A DNA stretch of 64,000 nt, taken from positions 186,001 through 250,000 of the forward strand of contig NZ_QJJJ01000005.1 in the NCBI RefSeq assembly GCF_003201865.1, written 5' to 3'. Source of the stretch: Methylobacterium sp. B4. GTDB lineage: Bacteria > Pseudomonadota > Alphaproteobacteria > Rhizobiales > Beijerinckiaceae. Below the pieces are notes generated by a model, which saw nothing but the letters and a program-made list of their open reading frames with translations, was not told the DNA's origin and searched no databases. Numbering within the stretch: the first letter of the stretch is position 1; every line of letters begins with the position of its first letter. The position numbers and the translations under genes are program-made. This document shows positions 35,582 to 45,600 of this stretch, one piece after another.

Positions 35582-36856
35582 TTACGAGCCCGCCGGCGCC
35601 GCGCCGCGCAGAGCCGGCGGCTCGACGGCCCGCGGGAGCGGCCGCGCCTCGCGCAGGACGAGGCCGTAGACCTGCTCCAGCCGGTCGAGATGCCCGTCGA
35701 CGGTGAGCGGAGCCGCCCAGTAACGCTCGTAGGCGCGCTCGGCCATGCGGGCGGCGAGCCCGTCATCGGACAGGCGGCTGAGATGGGCGGCCAGCGCGTC
35801 CGGGTCGCCCGAGCGGAACCAGAACCCGTTCTCGCCGTCCTCGACCGCCTCGCGGCCGGCGCAGGCATCCGAGACGATCACCGGGCAGCCGGAGGCCAGG
35901 GCCTCGTAGACCGTGAGCGGCTGGCCCTCGTACCAGATGCTCGGGAAGACCAGGGCGCGGGCCCGCCGCATCAGCGCCTGCACCGCGGGGCCGTCCTTCC
36001 AGCCCAGCAGCACGGCCTCGGGATAGCGCGCCCTCAGATCGTCCGCGGCCGGGCCGTCGCCGACGAAGACCGGGCGCAGGCCCGCCCGCCGCGCCGCCTC
36101 AGCGAAGATCGGCGCCCCCTTCTCCGTCGAGAGGCGGCCGACGAAGAGGAAGTCTTCGCGCCCCTCGCGTTCCAGCGGGTGGCGCTCGACGGAGATCGGG
36201 TTGTCGATCCGGTGGAACACCGTGCGGGGCGGCAGGAGCGGCGCGATCACCCGCTCCTGCAATGCGCTGATCGTGACGACGTGGCGGAACAGGTCGGGCA
36301 GACCGGCGACGTGCTCCAGGCCGAGATGGCGCACCACCCGCATCAGCTTGCGCGGGTAGGAGCGCGCATCGCAATTCGTGGTCAGGCAGGCGGCCGACAT
36401 CGGGGTGCGGTGGCAGATCCGGTCGGCCGGATACTCGTAGAATCCGCCGTTGGGGCAGACGAGGAAGAACTCGTGCATCGTGTAGAGGCACGGCAGGCCG
36501 GAGCGCCGGATCGCCGTGCCGATCGAGGGCGAGAGCGCCTTGGCGAAGGCGTGAACGTGAACGAGCGTGTCGCGCGGGTCGCACAGGGTCAGCTCGGCGG
36601 CGAGCCGCGCAGCGGCGCGGGTGTTCCAGACCGCCTGCACCGCGAAGGCGAGTTTGTTCGTCGTGGAAGCGATGTCGTCCTGCCCGAGGCAGACGACCCG
36701 CGCCCCGCTCTCGGCGAGCCTCGGGTCCACGGGGCCGACCGCGGCGAACACCGTGACCCGGTATCCGCGCCGCCGCAGGCCGAGCGCCGAGTCGAGAGCG
36801 ACCTTGGCTTGGCCGCCGTTGACGTGGGCATGGTCGAGGACGAGGACGACGTGCAC
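35582..36856 (-). CDS. glycosyltransferase family 4 (GT-B fold)
   Basis: This 424-residue GT4-type enzyme starts MHVVLVLDHAHVNGGQAKVALD (acceptor-side Rossmann domain with the GG loop). The donor half contains FLFVGRLSTEKGAPIFAEAARR, VFVGDGPAADDLRARYPE and PSIWYEGQPLTVYEALASGCPVIVSD with the usual E-x7-E. A Cys-containing insert (CHRTPMSAACLTTNCDARS) also occurs in the divergent neighbour, so the two are paralogues. Probably cell-surface polysaccharide synthesis; donor and acceptor are unknown. Confidence 0.9.
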   Translation of the reverse strand: MHVVLVLDHAHVNGGQAKVALDSALGLRRRGYRVTVFAAVGPVDPRLAESGARVVCLGQDDIASTTNKLAFAVQAVWNTRAAARLAAELTLCDPRDTLVHVHAFAKALSPSIGTAIRRSGLPCLYTMHEFFLVCPNGGFYEYPADRICHRTPMSAACLTTNCDARSYPRKLMRVVRHLGLEHVAGLPDLFRHVVTISALQERVIAPLLPPRTVFHRIDNPISVERHPLEREGREDFLFVGRLSTEKGAPIFAEAARRAGLRPVFVGDGPAADDLRARYPEAVLLGWKDGPAVQALMRRARALVFPSIWYEGQPLTVYEALASGCPVIVSDACAGREAVEDGENGFWFRSGDPDALAAHLSRLSDDGLAARMAERAYERYWAAPLTVDGHLDRLEQVYGLVLREARPLPRAVEPPALRGAAPAGS

Positions 36857-36982
36857 GGCAGGCCTCGGCTCTTCATGGCGAGAGCCTTCCGTTTACCGGA
36901 CGGCAGTTGATCGCTCGTAAACCTTGCGCGCATCGACCCGCCGCGCCGCGGCGGTCTCCCCGCTCGGAGGCGAAGCACGCCC

Positions 36983-38245
36983 ATGCACGTCGTGATCGTC
37001 GCCGAATTCGCCGCCGCAAGCGGGGGTGCCGAGAAGGTCGCCGTGGAATCCGCCCGCGCGCTGGCGGAGGCCGGCGCGGAGGTGACCTACATCCAGGCGG
37101 TCGCCGGGCCGGCCGACCCGCTGCTCGCCCATCCGCGCCTGCGCCGGATCGGGCTCGACCTGCCGGACGTCTGGTCCTTGCCGGCCCTGCGCGGGGCCTT
37201 GGGCGGGATCTGGAACGGCGAGGCCGCCGCGCGCCTCGCCAGCGTGCTCGACGCGCTGCCGCAGCCGCCCGATTGCCTTCACCTGCACCAGTTCACCCGG
37301 GCGCTCTCACCCGCCGTGCTGCCGGTTCTGCTCGGGCGCGCCGTGCCGCTGGTCCTGACGCTGCACGACTACGCGCTCGCCTGCCCGAACGGCGTCTATT
37401 ACCGTTTCGACCGGGCCGAGCCCTGCGCGCTGCGGCCGATGTCGGGCGCCTGCCTCGCCGCCGCCTGCGATCCCAAGAGCCGGCTGCATAAGGCGGTGCG
37501 GCTCGGGCGCGCCGCCGCCCTGCGGATCGCGGTGGGCCGCGCCCGCCTCGAGGTCGTCCATGTCTGCGACGGCAGCCTGAAGCGGATGGATGCGATCGCG
37601 GGGGGCTATCGCCTGCGCCATCACCGCATCGACAACCCCGTGCGCGTGGCGCGTCAGGCCCCGGCCGAGCCCGCCCGGGGCGACGCCGCGGTCTATGTCG
37701 GCCGCCTCACCGTCGAGAAGGGCGCCGATCTCGTGGCCGAGGCCGCCCGCCGCGCCGGGCTGCCCGCCCTGTTCGTCGGGGCCGGCCCGCTGGAAGCGCG
37801 CCTTCGGGCGCAGGGCGCGGAGGTGCTCGGCTGGACCAGTCCGGCGGAACTCGAGACGATCCTGCGCAGCCGCGCCCGGGTCGTCTGCGCGCCCTCCCGC
37901 TGGGACGAAACCGGCCCGCTCACGGTCTACGAGGCCCTGGCCCAGGGCATCCCGGTCGTGGCCTCGCGCCGCTCGGGCGCCGCGGAGAAGGTGCGGGACG
38001 GCGTGGGCGGCTACGTCGTGGAACCGGAGGTCGACGCACTCGCTGGCGCCCTGAGTGCCCTCAAGGACGACGGCACCACGGCGCGCTTCGGCCGCGCCGC
38101 CTACGACGCTTATTGGCGGGCCCCGCTCACACTCTCCGCCCACGCCCGTGCGCTGCTCGCGCTCTACGGCCGGCTGGTAGATGAACACAATATGCGGCAG
38201 TGCGAAACGGAGCTGTCGACGCCGGCATCAATTGTGGCACCTTAG
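36983..38245 (+). CDS. glycosyltransferase family 4, divergent paralogue
   Basis: This 420-residue GT4 enzyme starts MHVVIVAEFAAASGGAEKVAVES and shares layout with the opposing gene, including the middle segment LTLHDYALACPNGVYYRF and the Cys insert (PMSGACLAAACDPKS). The donor half has AVYVGRLTVEKGADLVAEAARRAG and PSRWDETGPLTVYEALAQGIPVVAS. The two genes start 126 bases apart on opposite strands, as after an inverted duplication. Likely surface polysaccharide synthesis. Confidence 0.9.
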   Translation: MHVVIVAEFAAASGGAEKVAVESARALAEAGAEVTYIQAVAGPADPLLAHPRLRRIGLDLPDVWSLPALRGALGGIWNGEAAARLASVLDALPQPPDCLHLHQFTRALSPAVLPVLLGRAVPLVLTLHDYALACPNGVYYRFDRAEPCALRPMSGACLAAACDPKSRLHKAVRLGRAAALRIAVGRARLEVVHVCDGSLKRMDAIAGGYRLRHHRIDNPVRVARQAPAEPARGDAAVYVGRLTVEKGADLVAEAARRAGLPALFVGAGPLEARLRAQGAEVLGWTSPAELETILRSRARVVCAPSRWDETGPLTVYEALAQGIPVVASRRSGAAEKVRDGVGGYVVEPEVDALAGALSALKDDGTTARFGRAAYDAYWRAPLTLSAHARALLALYGRLVDEHNMRQCETELSTPASIVAP

Positions 38246-38411
38246 CGGTTGTGCCCACTCCCGCCGACGCTTGGCAGAGTCTACTTCTCGACACTATAAT
38301 CCCGCCCTCTGCTCCCGACTCGCGCTCTTGAGGCGAAATCTCGTTACGGATTCGTAGCATAAGTAAATTTTTCGGCCCTGGGAACCAATCCTCGATCGTC
38401 GGAATGCGGCC

Positions 38412-38440
38412 TTGACTTTCATGTTGCACCGCAACATATG
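38412..38440 (+). promoter_or_regulatory. phasin promoter with PhaR-like operator in the spacer
   Basis: The -35 box TTGACT (38412-38417) and a -10-like CATATG (38435-38440) are 17 bases apart. The spacer is filled by ATGTTGC-ACC-GCAACAT (38421-38437), a perfect inverted repeat. TGC-N3-GCA is the type of site bound by the PHB-responsive repressor PhaR in Paracoccus and relatives. The phasin start codon is 81 bases downstream. Confidence 0.65.
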
Positions 38441-38520
38441 AGGGGTGGGCCGGCTAGGGCGGGGCTGTATTGCAGACACCCGCTGCACCACTTCTCCCGG
38501 TCCGTTGACAGGAGAGCGAC

Positions 38521-38874
38521 ATGAGCAACCCGAGCTTCGAGATCCCCGCCGAGTTCCGCGACTTCGCCGACAAGAGCGTCGATCAGGCCCGCAACGCCTT
38601 CGGCACCATCCTGAACGGCGCGGTGAAGACCTCCGAGCAGTTCCGCAACTCGGCCTCGACCGTTCAGTCGACCCTGCATGCCGCCATGCTCAAGAGCCTG
38701 GATCACGCCAAGACCAACGCCGACACGACCTTCGACTACGCGCAGCGCGTCGTGCGCGCCAAGGACGTGCGCGAGGCCTTCGAGATCCAGTCCGAGTTCG
38801 TGAAGACCCAGTTCGCCGCCCTCCAGGCCCAGGCCAAGGAGTACGGTGCCCTCGCTCAGAACGCCGCGCACTAA
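38521..38874 (+). CDS. phasin family protein
   Basis: This 117-residue, mostly helical amphipathic protein is of the Phasin_2 type (FEIPAEFRDFADKSVDQARNAF; VREAFEIQSEFVKTQFAALQAQAKEYG). Phasins coat polyhydroxybutyrate granules and set their number and size. The ATG has GGAGA in good position. A promoter with a PhaR-like operator lies upstream, and a second phasin follows 190 bases downstream on the same strand. Confidence 0.93.
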   Translation: MSNPSFEIPAEFRDFADKSVDQARNAFGTILNGAVKTSEQFRNSASTVQSTLHAAMLKSLDHAKTNADTTFDYAQRVVRAKDVREAFEIQSEFVKTQFAALQAQAKEYGALAQNAAH

Positions 38875-39063
38875 GCCGGTCCGGTATCGGGCCGGGCGGT
38901 CCGCCGACTGTCCGAGCCCGTGCGTGAGCGCGGCACGATCCGCTCCGAGCGCCTCGCAGCGAGGCTGCGCCGTGGCCTGACACGATGCTCTCCCCCCAAG
39001 GCGCCCCGGACATGGTCCGGGGCCGCCGCGGGCGGATGAGCGTTTCGAACGAGGAGAGGATTC

Positions 39064-39861
39064 ATGTCGTCGAGCCGCCGCAGGGGACGTTCGCCCGGGG
39101 CCTCCGCCCAGCCCGCGCCGCCGACAGGCGCCGAGTCCCAGGACTTCGCGACTCCGGCCGCCGAGAGCGCCGAGAGCGCGGCGGACGAGGGCCAGACCTT
39201 CGAGACGAGCGAATCCGAACCCGCCCACGAGACCGCCCTCGCGCAACAGCCCGATGGCGAGACGGTGAGCGAGGCCGAGCCGGCCGCCGAGGGTGTTGCC
39301 GCAGAGGCAGCGCCCGCCGAAGAGGCTCGGGACGCGTCGTCGAACCCTGTCTCCGAGGCGATCGAGGCGGTGACCGCCGAGCCCGTGCAGGAGGCCGCCC
39401 CGGTTCAGGACATCGCTCCGGCCAAGGAGCCCGCGCCGGAAGCGGTCTTCACGCTTCCCGAGCCCGAGGCCGCAGAGGGCATCCAGGATAACGTCCAAGA
39501 AGCCGCCGAGGAGACGGCCGAGGCCGTCGCCCAGGCCGCGCTGCTTCCGGCGCTGCAGGAGCCCGTGCGGGACGCATCCGCCGGCCAGCGCAGCTCGGAT
39601 CACCCCCGCGTCGGCGCGAGCTTCGGCGTCGCGACCCTCGCGCCCTTCACCGAGATCAACGCGAAGCTGTTCGCCTTCGCCCGCGGTGAGAGCGAGGCGG
39701 TCCTGGCCCATTTCCAGGCCCTGGCCCGCGCCAAGAACCCGGCGGAGGCGATCCGCCTCCAAGTCACGGAAATGCAGCGCGCCGCCGACGCCTCGCTGAC
39801 CTGCTTCAGCGACATCGTGCGCAGCGCCAACCGCCTGGGCGAATCCGTCCGCTGGCACTGA
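39064..39861 (+). CDS. phasin family protein with long acidic N-terminal extension
   Basis: This 265-residue protein has a phasin domain only in its last 90 residues or so (TLAPFTEINAKLFAFARGESEAVLAHFQALA in part; IRLQVTEMQRAADASLTCFSDIVR). The first 170 residues are Ala/Glu/Pro-rich, strongly acidic and predicted disordered. The basic start SSRRRGRSPG precedes the acidic stretch. It may link granules to another partner. The ATG has AGGAGAGG upstream. A strong terminator follows. Confidence 0.85.
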   Translation: MSSSRRRGRSPGASAQPAPPTGAESQDFATPAAESAESAADEGQTFETSESEPAHETALAQQPDGETVSEAEPAAEGVAAEAAPAEEARDASSNPVSEAIEAVTAEPVQEAAPVQDIAPAKEPAPEAVFTLPEPEAAEGIQDNVQEAAEETAEAVAQAALLPALQEPVRDASAGQRSSDHPRVGASFGVATLAPFTEINAKLFAFARGESEAVLAHFQALARAKNPAEAIRLQVTEMQRAADASLTCFSDIVRSANRLGESVRWH

Positions 39862-39898
39862 CCCTCGCGCGCCTCGAACGCGGTCGGAAGAGAGTTCA

Positions 39899-39934
39899 GG
39901 GCGGCCATCCGAGAAGGATGGCCGCCCTTTTTGT
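39899..39934 (+). terminator. rho-independent terminator behind the second phasin
   Basis: GGGCGGCCATCC and GGATGGCCGCCC form a perfect 12-bp stem with a GAGAA loop, followed by TTTTTG. This is a textbook intrinsic terminator. Confidence 0.92.
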
Positions 39935-40055
39935 TTGCGTTCCTTCCCCGGGCGGATGGCGCGGAGGCAGGCCCGCGAGAGGCGCCGGCCCCCTCGCCCC
40001 CCGTCTCCCCGGGGGCTACATAGCCCGCACGCTTCGACACCCTCGGGAGACCCGC

Positions 40056-41525
40056 ATGCCCACCTCGCCGCTCCTGCCGGCCGGCCTCGTTTCCGTGCTG
40101 CTCCTCGCCGCCGCGCCCGCCCTCGCCCAGACCGCGAATGCGCCGGAGAAGCCGGCCTCCGAGGCTCCCATGCACGAGAGGGCCGTTCCGCTCTCGAAGG
40201 GCGAGATCCAGCTCTCCTTCGCCCCCGTGGTGAAGCGGGCCGCCCCGTCCGTCGTCAACGTCTACGCCTCGCATGTCGAGAAGCGCTCCGCCCGCTCCAA
40301 CGCGATGGAGGAGTTCATGCGCCGCTTCTTCGGCGAGGACCGCCCCGGCCGCGGCCCCAGCGGCATGCCGGGCGAGCGGGCCCAGCGTTCCCTGGGCTCG
40401 GGCGTGATCGTCGACGCCTCCGGACTCGTCATCACCAACAACCACGTCATCGAGAACATGAACGAGGTGAAGGTGGCGCTCGCCGACAAGCGCGAGTTCG
40501 AGGCGCAGATCGTCCTGCGCGATCCCCGCACCGACCTCGCCGTGCTCAAGATCAAAAGCCCGGCGGACGTGGCGCCGATGCCGATCGGCGATTCCGACCA
40601 CATCGAGGTCGGCGACTTCGTGATGGCGATCGGCAATCCCTTCGGCGTCGGGCAGACCGTAACGCAGGGCATCGTCTCGGCGCTCGCCCGGACGCAGGTC
40701 GGCTCTTCGGACTACCAGTTCTTCATCCAGACGGATGCCGCGATCAATCCGGGCAATTCCGGCGGCGCGCTGGTCGATCTCCGGGGCCGCCTCGTCGGCG
40801 TCAACACGGCGATCTACTCGCAGTCCGGCGGCAGCCACGGCATCGGCTTCGCCATCCCCGCCAGCATGATCCGCGCCGTGGTCGAGACCGCCAAGAGCGG
40901 CGGCAGCGTCGTGCGACGGCCCTGGCTCGGCGCCCGGGTGCAGAGCGTGACGGCGGACATCGCCGAGAGCGTCGGGCTCGACCGCCCGACCGGGGTGCTT
41001 GTGGCAAGCATGCAGGCGAAGAGCCCCGCCGAGGAGGCAGGCCTGAAGCGCGGCGACGTGATCCTCACCGTCGACGACCAGAGCGTCGCCGACCCGGACG
41101 CCTTCGGCTACCGCTACGCCCTCAAGGGCATCACCGGCACCGCCAATCTCGGCATCCTGCGGGGCAGCAAGCGCCAGACCATCCAGGTCAAGCTCGGGCC
41201 GGCACCGGAGACCCGCCCGCGCGACGTGCTCAAGGTCCGCAGCCGCACGCCGTTCGCCGGTGCCACGCTCGTCAACACCTCCCCCGCGGTGGGCGAGGAA
41301 CTGCAGGCGGACCTGCCGGACGAGGGCGTCGCGGTTACCGCCGTGGAAGAGGGGTCCCTGGCCAACCGGGCGGGCTTCCGCAAGGGCGACGTGATCCTGG
41401 CGATCAACGGCATGCCCGTGCCCTCGACCAAGGATCTGGAGCGGCTGACCCAGCGCAGTCTCGGCCTGTGGGAGGTCTCGATCAACCGTGGCGGCGAGGT
41501 GCTGACCTCGGTGTTCGGCGGGTAG
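40056..41525 (+). CDS. DegP/HtrA-type periplasmic serine endopeptidase
   Basis: This 489-residue protease/chaperone has a signal peptide (LVSVLLLAAAPALAQ). The trypsin-like domain has His in TNNHVIENM, Asp in PRTDLAVLKI and Ser in NPGNSGGALVDL. Two PDZ domains follow (RPWLGARVQSVTADIAES; GVAVTAVEEGSLANRAGFRKGD). The Q-linker after the signal is short. The ATG at 40056 has GGGAGA upstream; the frame is open further back but overlaps the terminator of the preceding gene. It degrades or refolds misfolded envelope proteins. Confidence 0.93.
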   Translation: MPTSPLLPAGLVSVLLLAAAPALAQTANAPEKPASEAPMHERAVPLSKGEIQLSFAPVVKRAAPSVVNVYASHVEKRSARSNAMEEFMRRFFGEDRPGRGPSGMPGERAQRSLGSGVIVDASGLVITNNHVIENMNEVKVALADKREFEAQIVLRDPRTDLAVLKIKSPADVAPMPIGDSDHIEVGDFVMAIGNPFGVGQTVTQGIVSALARTQVGSSDYQFFIQTDAAINPGNSGGALVDLRGRLVGVNTAIYSQSGGSHGIGFAIPASMIRAVVETAKSGGSVVRRPWLGARVQSVTADIAESVGLDRPTGVLVASMQAKSPAEEAGLKRGDVILTVDDQSVADPDAFGYRYALKGITGTANLGILRGSKRQTIQVKLGPAPETRPRDVLKVRSRTPFAGATLVNTSPAVGEELQADLPDEGVAVTAVEEGSLANRAGFRKGDVILAINGMPVPSTKDLERLTQRSLGLWEVSINRGGEVLTSVFGG

Positions 41526-41888
41526 GACGCGTGCCGGCGAAGGGGATGCGGGTTCGTCCAGGGCGCGTCATGACCGTGACCGAGAGACAACCCGGCCGCT
41601 GCCGTCTCGCCCGGTCCAACGATGCGCTCGCAACCGGCACGATAGGAAGGATCGTGCCGGTCCCGATACCCCGGCACGCCGGCAGCGTGCGTTTTCGCTC
41701 ATCCAGCGGGACGGTGCCGGGTTAGCCTCCCACTCGGATCGTCGGTGAAGTCATCGCGGTGCCGATGTTTCGTCCCGGAAGGACGACGCAATCCGGTAAC
41801 CTTACGAGGCAATCCGCCGGAAACCCTGAGACCCTAGAACGGCGCCATACGAGAGCCGGAAGGGCCTCAAGCGAGAGGGGCGGACATC
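41526..41888. other. intergenic region with 10-bp inverted repeat behind degP-like gene
   Basis: The 363-base gap holds one clear structure, CCGGCACGAT (41634-41643) and ATCGTGCCGG (41651-41660) around a 7-base loop, which probably ends the protease transcript although no T run follows. The rest (to 41888) should contain the promoter of the small secreted protein; no convincing -35/-10 was seen. Confidence 0.6.
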
Positions 41889-42140
41889 ATGCGGGACCTG
41901 ATCAAGATCGCGGCGGCCGGAACGGTGCTGACCGCCTACGCCCTGCTCGCTCCAACCCTCGTCGAGGCCGTGCCGAGCTCGGCCGCGCCGACGAAGGCCT
42001 TCACCCAACGCCTGCCCCAGGCGGGCGGTGCGGTCCCCGTCAGCGCCCGGTTCGACGGCGTCGAGCCGGTCTCGGGTCGTGTCGTGGTGGCTCGCCGGCC
42101 GCTTCTGCTCGGCACCACGGTGGATTCTGCCTTCCGGTAA
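41889..42140 (+). CDS. small secreted hypothetical protein
   Basis: This 83-residue protein has a probable signal peptide (MRDLIKIAAAGTVLTAYALLAPTLVEA in parts) and a mature part of about 55 residues without Cys, ending VARRPLLLGTTVDSAFR. The ATG is preceded by GAGAGGGGCGG. No domain was recognised. Codon third positions are GC-rich in this frame, which supports coding. Confidence 0.55.
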   Translation: MRDLIKIAAAGTVLTAYALLAPTLVEAVPSSAAPTKAFTQRLPQAGGAVPVSARFDGVEPVSGRVVVARRPLLLGTTVDSAFR

Positions 42141-42209
42141 CCGCCCCCGCGCGCCTCGTCGGCACGCCGCGGCGGTCACGGCGGTTTCACGGGACGGCCG
42201 GACCGGCCT

Positions 42210-42500
42210 TCAGAGGGAAGCGGACCTGAACGCGTCCTCGGCCGGGCGGGCACCGCGCCCGAGCTTCAGGCCGGCATCGAGGCCGCCGACGGCGTGGCGG
42301 TTGCCGCGCAGGCCGGCGCAGAGATCATCGATCTCGGTCACGTCCAGCGCCTCGCCATTTCCCGCGGCGATGGTGTCGATCAGGTCGTCCGTCTGCGGAT
42401 CGAAGGGATGCCCCTGCATCCGGTAGAACTGGTAGTAGCGCAACGCCGCCAACAGCGTGTCGCGCTCGCGGGCGGTCACAGTGATGTTCTGCGTGGTCAT
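42210..42500 (-). CDS. small hypothetical protein, lineage-type
   Basis: This 96-residue protein is the genuine end of a much longer spurious frame. The ATG at 42500, with AAGGGGA about 8 bases upstream, begins MTTQNITVTARERDTLLAALRY; the region RMQGHPFDPQTDDLIDTIAAGNGEALDVTEIDDLC is well-structured, acidic and protein-like. One Cys is present. No known domain was recognised. The gene is separate from the large glycosyltransferase gene that starts to its right on the same strand. Confidence 0.65.
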   Translation of the reverse strand: MTTQNITVTARERDTLLAALRYYQFYRMQGHPFDPQTDDLIDTIAAGNGEALDVTEIDDLCAGLRGNRHAVGGLDAGLKLGRGARPAEDAFRSASL

Positions 42501-42649
42501 GGGAGTCCCCTTGGCTTGCAACGAACGCCGGGCGAGACCGCGCGCGCCTCGCCTAGCTTGGCCGTTGTAAGCCCCGGTCGGCAGCCTCGTCCATGACATG
42601 GGAGAGGATCGGGCGGGCCTCGAAGGGTGGACCAGCGGTCGCCCGGCGC

Positions 42650-45600
42650 TCAGCCGGACACCACGACGGCCGGTGGCGCGGCGACTTCGGTACCGGGAAG
42701 CCCATAATAATCTTCGAGGATCCGCGGATAGGCGGCCGCGCGGAAAGGCCGGCGGGCGGCCCACAGCGCCTCGACGGGGAGCGCGAGCAGAGCGTCGTTC
42801 AGCCGCTGAGGGTCCTCCGCCAGGGCCGGATCGAGCCGGTGGCCGCTCCCGATGGCGCGCAGGCGCTCGGCCTGTGCGCCGAGGTCGAACACCACCGGGG
42901 GTACGCCGGCCGCCAGTGCCAGGGAGAGCGTATAGCAGTAGGTTTCCGGCCAGATCGAAGGCAGCAGCACGAGGTCGGGATCGAGCCGGACGATCTCGGC
43001 GAGCGCCGCCGCGTCGCTGCCGTAGGGACCGGTCTCGCACACCCCCGCCGCCGCCATTGCCTCCGGCTCGGAGGAATGCCCGACAATCGTGAAGGTGATC
43101 GGAAGCGTCCTCAGCCCGGCGTCGAGGGCGAGGTTGTGGACGACGTCGTAGCCCTTGTGCGGGCCGATCGATCCGATCACGGCGACGCGCAACGGCCCGC
43201 CCCCGCGTCGACGCGGGAGCGGCTCGGCGGAGGCAAGCGTCTCCTCGTGCGGGCGCAGCACGATGTCGTTGAGCGAGAGAATGGGGGCGATGCGGTCGGC
43301 GAGATCCTTCGAGGGCGCGAACACCCTGCGGGCGCCGCCGAGGAAGCCGGCCCAGAGCCGACGCCGCTCCGCGGGATCGGGCAGCGCGATGCCGTCCGCC
43401 CCGCGGTCGAGGCGGATGCAGTCGCGGCAGAGGGCGGGTGCGGCCAACCCGCAATAGACGCCCTCCGGACGCACGAGATTGTTGCGATGGCAGACGGGCG
43501 CGTAATCGTGGAGCGTCACGTCGTAGCCGGTGCCCAGCCCCTCGATCAGCCGCATCGCCGCGCGGGTCGCGGGCGCGTCGAGGCCCGCCAGCGAGTGGAC
43601 ATGCACCATGGCCGGGGCGAGCCAGCCGATCAGTTCGGCCAGAAGCGCCCTGTCCCGGTCGAGGGAGAGCGGATCGAGGATGGCCACGGGAAAGTCGATC
43701 GCACTCGATCCGGGCAGGCCGAGCTTGAACGCGCCGGGTTCCTCGGTGCGCAGGTAGATCGCGGCCAGCCCCGCCTCGCTCAGCCGCGCACTCGTGGCCT
43801 CGATATGCGTCTCGACGCCGCCGCCGAAATCGTGGGTCACGATCAGGGCGATGCCCCGTGTCGCACTCCCCTGCGCGCATCGGGCGAAGCGGTAGAGGTC
43901 GAGGCGCTGCCGGGCGAAGCGGGCCGGATCGACCTCGATATGGGTGTGGACCCGGCGCTGGTAATCGGGGTGCTTGGTGAGGATGGTGCGGAAGATGTCC
44001 GCCCCCTTGGTCGCCAGCAGTGCGCCGAAGGAGACGCTGCCGGAGTGGAACACGAACACGTCGTGGGCCAGCACGTTGGAGAAGCCCGCCTTGAGGGCGC
44101 GCATGCAGAAGTCGTTCTCCTCGCCGTAGCCGCGCCCGAAGGTCTCGGCGTCGAGGGGCCCGACCGCATCGATGACCGCGCGGCGCATGTACAGGCAGAA
44201 GCCCACCCCTGTCGGGACGGGAGAGCGGCCGCGGGCGTTGCAGACGCGGGTGAAGGCGTCGATCTCGGCGGGCGTGATCTCGAGCCTGGACCGGTTCTCG
44301 ACGTTCGGCCGCGGGTAGCTGCAGATCGTGGCGTTGTTGGAGAACGGCGTCACGGTCGCGATGGCCGGATCGTCCTGCGCGTGCCGGAGCAGACGGTCGA
44401 GCCAGTCGCCGTAGACGACGACGTCGGCGTTGAGCAGCACCACGTCCCGGCCCGCGGCCCGCTCCAGGCCGAGGTTGCAGGTCCGCACGAAGCCGAGATT
44501 TTCCGCATTGACCGCGTGGGCGAACAGGCCCCGGGCCGCGAGACCGGCGAGCGCCGCGCTCAGGCGCGCGTCCGGGCTGCAATCGTCGATGACGAGGAGG
44601 GCGAAGGGGGTCGCCTGCGGCGCGCTCAGCACCGAGTGGATCGCCCGCAGGGTGTCGTCGTAGCCCTTGTAGACCGGCATGATCAGGACGACCCGCGCCG
44701 CGGCGATGTCGGCCGCCGGCCGCGCCCGGCTCCACTCGTCCTCCGTCGGCGCCACCTGCGCGGGCCAAGTGCCGAGCCCGAAGGGCGTCGGGCGCAAGCC
44801 CTGCGCCCGCCCCACCGCGAGATAATGAAAGAACGGATTGACCCCCGCGCCGATCTCCCGGCGGTACTGCTTACGGTAGAAGCGGAGCGAGAAGTCCGGG
44901 CTCGGGTCGCGATCCTCGCGAGCGCCGAAATCCAGGAAGTGGCGAACCGGATCGACGCCGGAGCGGCGGATATCCGCGTTGGTCTCCAGGTAATAATCCC
45001 GGTCGAAGGCGGCCGCGACGGTCTCGTAGACCTGCGTGTCGGAGGCCTCCGCGGGGTCGGCGGGAAGCGGCACGACCCGGGGCTTGGCCCGAGGCGCTGG
45101 CCGGGTCGCGCTCGCCGCGGACTGGAGCCGCCGCGTCGAGGCGAAGTGGTAGAGCGGGCTGACGCCGAGGCGCCGCATATGGGCGTGGCGTTGCAGGTAG
45201 GCTTCGCTTCCGAAGCCCTCGCTCGGGTCGAGTCCGCGTCGCCAGCCCTTCGCCAGATAATGGGCGAGCGGGTCCGCGCTCCCGTCGAGCCCGGCGAGGC
45301 GGGCATAGAACGGCGCGTCGAAGAACGGCTCGACGATCCCGGCCTGCACCTCCGGGAAGTCGGGTCCGGGCTGGGTCGCGACCCGCAGCCGCTCCTGCGC
45401 GGAGAGCCGGGCATAGTGGAGGAGCGGGTTGGCCGGCACTCCTTCAGCGAGGTGACGGTCGACGTAGTACAGGGTCGAGAACACGGCCGAGGGATCGCGG
45501 CCTTCGCGCCAGCCGTGATCGAGGTAATGCAGGAGCGGGTCGCCGCCGCCCGCGGCCACGTCGGGATAGGCGGCGCGGTAGAAATCGGCATCGAAGAAGG

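Noticed and set aside
42594..44768. Upstream extension of the small gene at 42210-42500
   Set aside because: That frame is a shadow of the large glycosyltransferase; only the part from the ATG at 42500 reads as protein.
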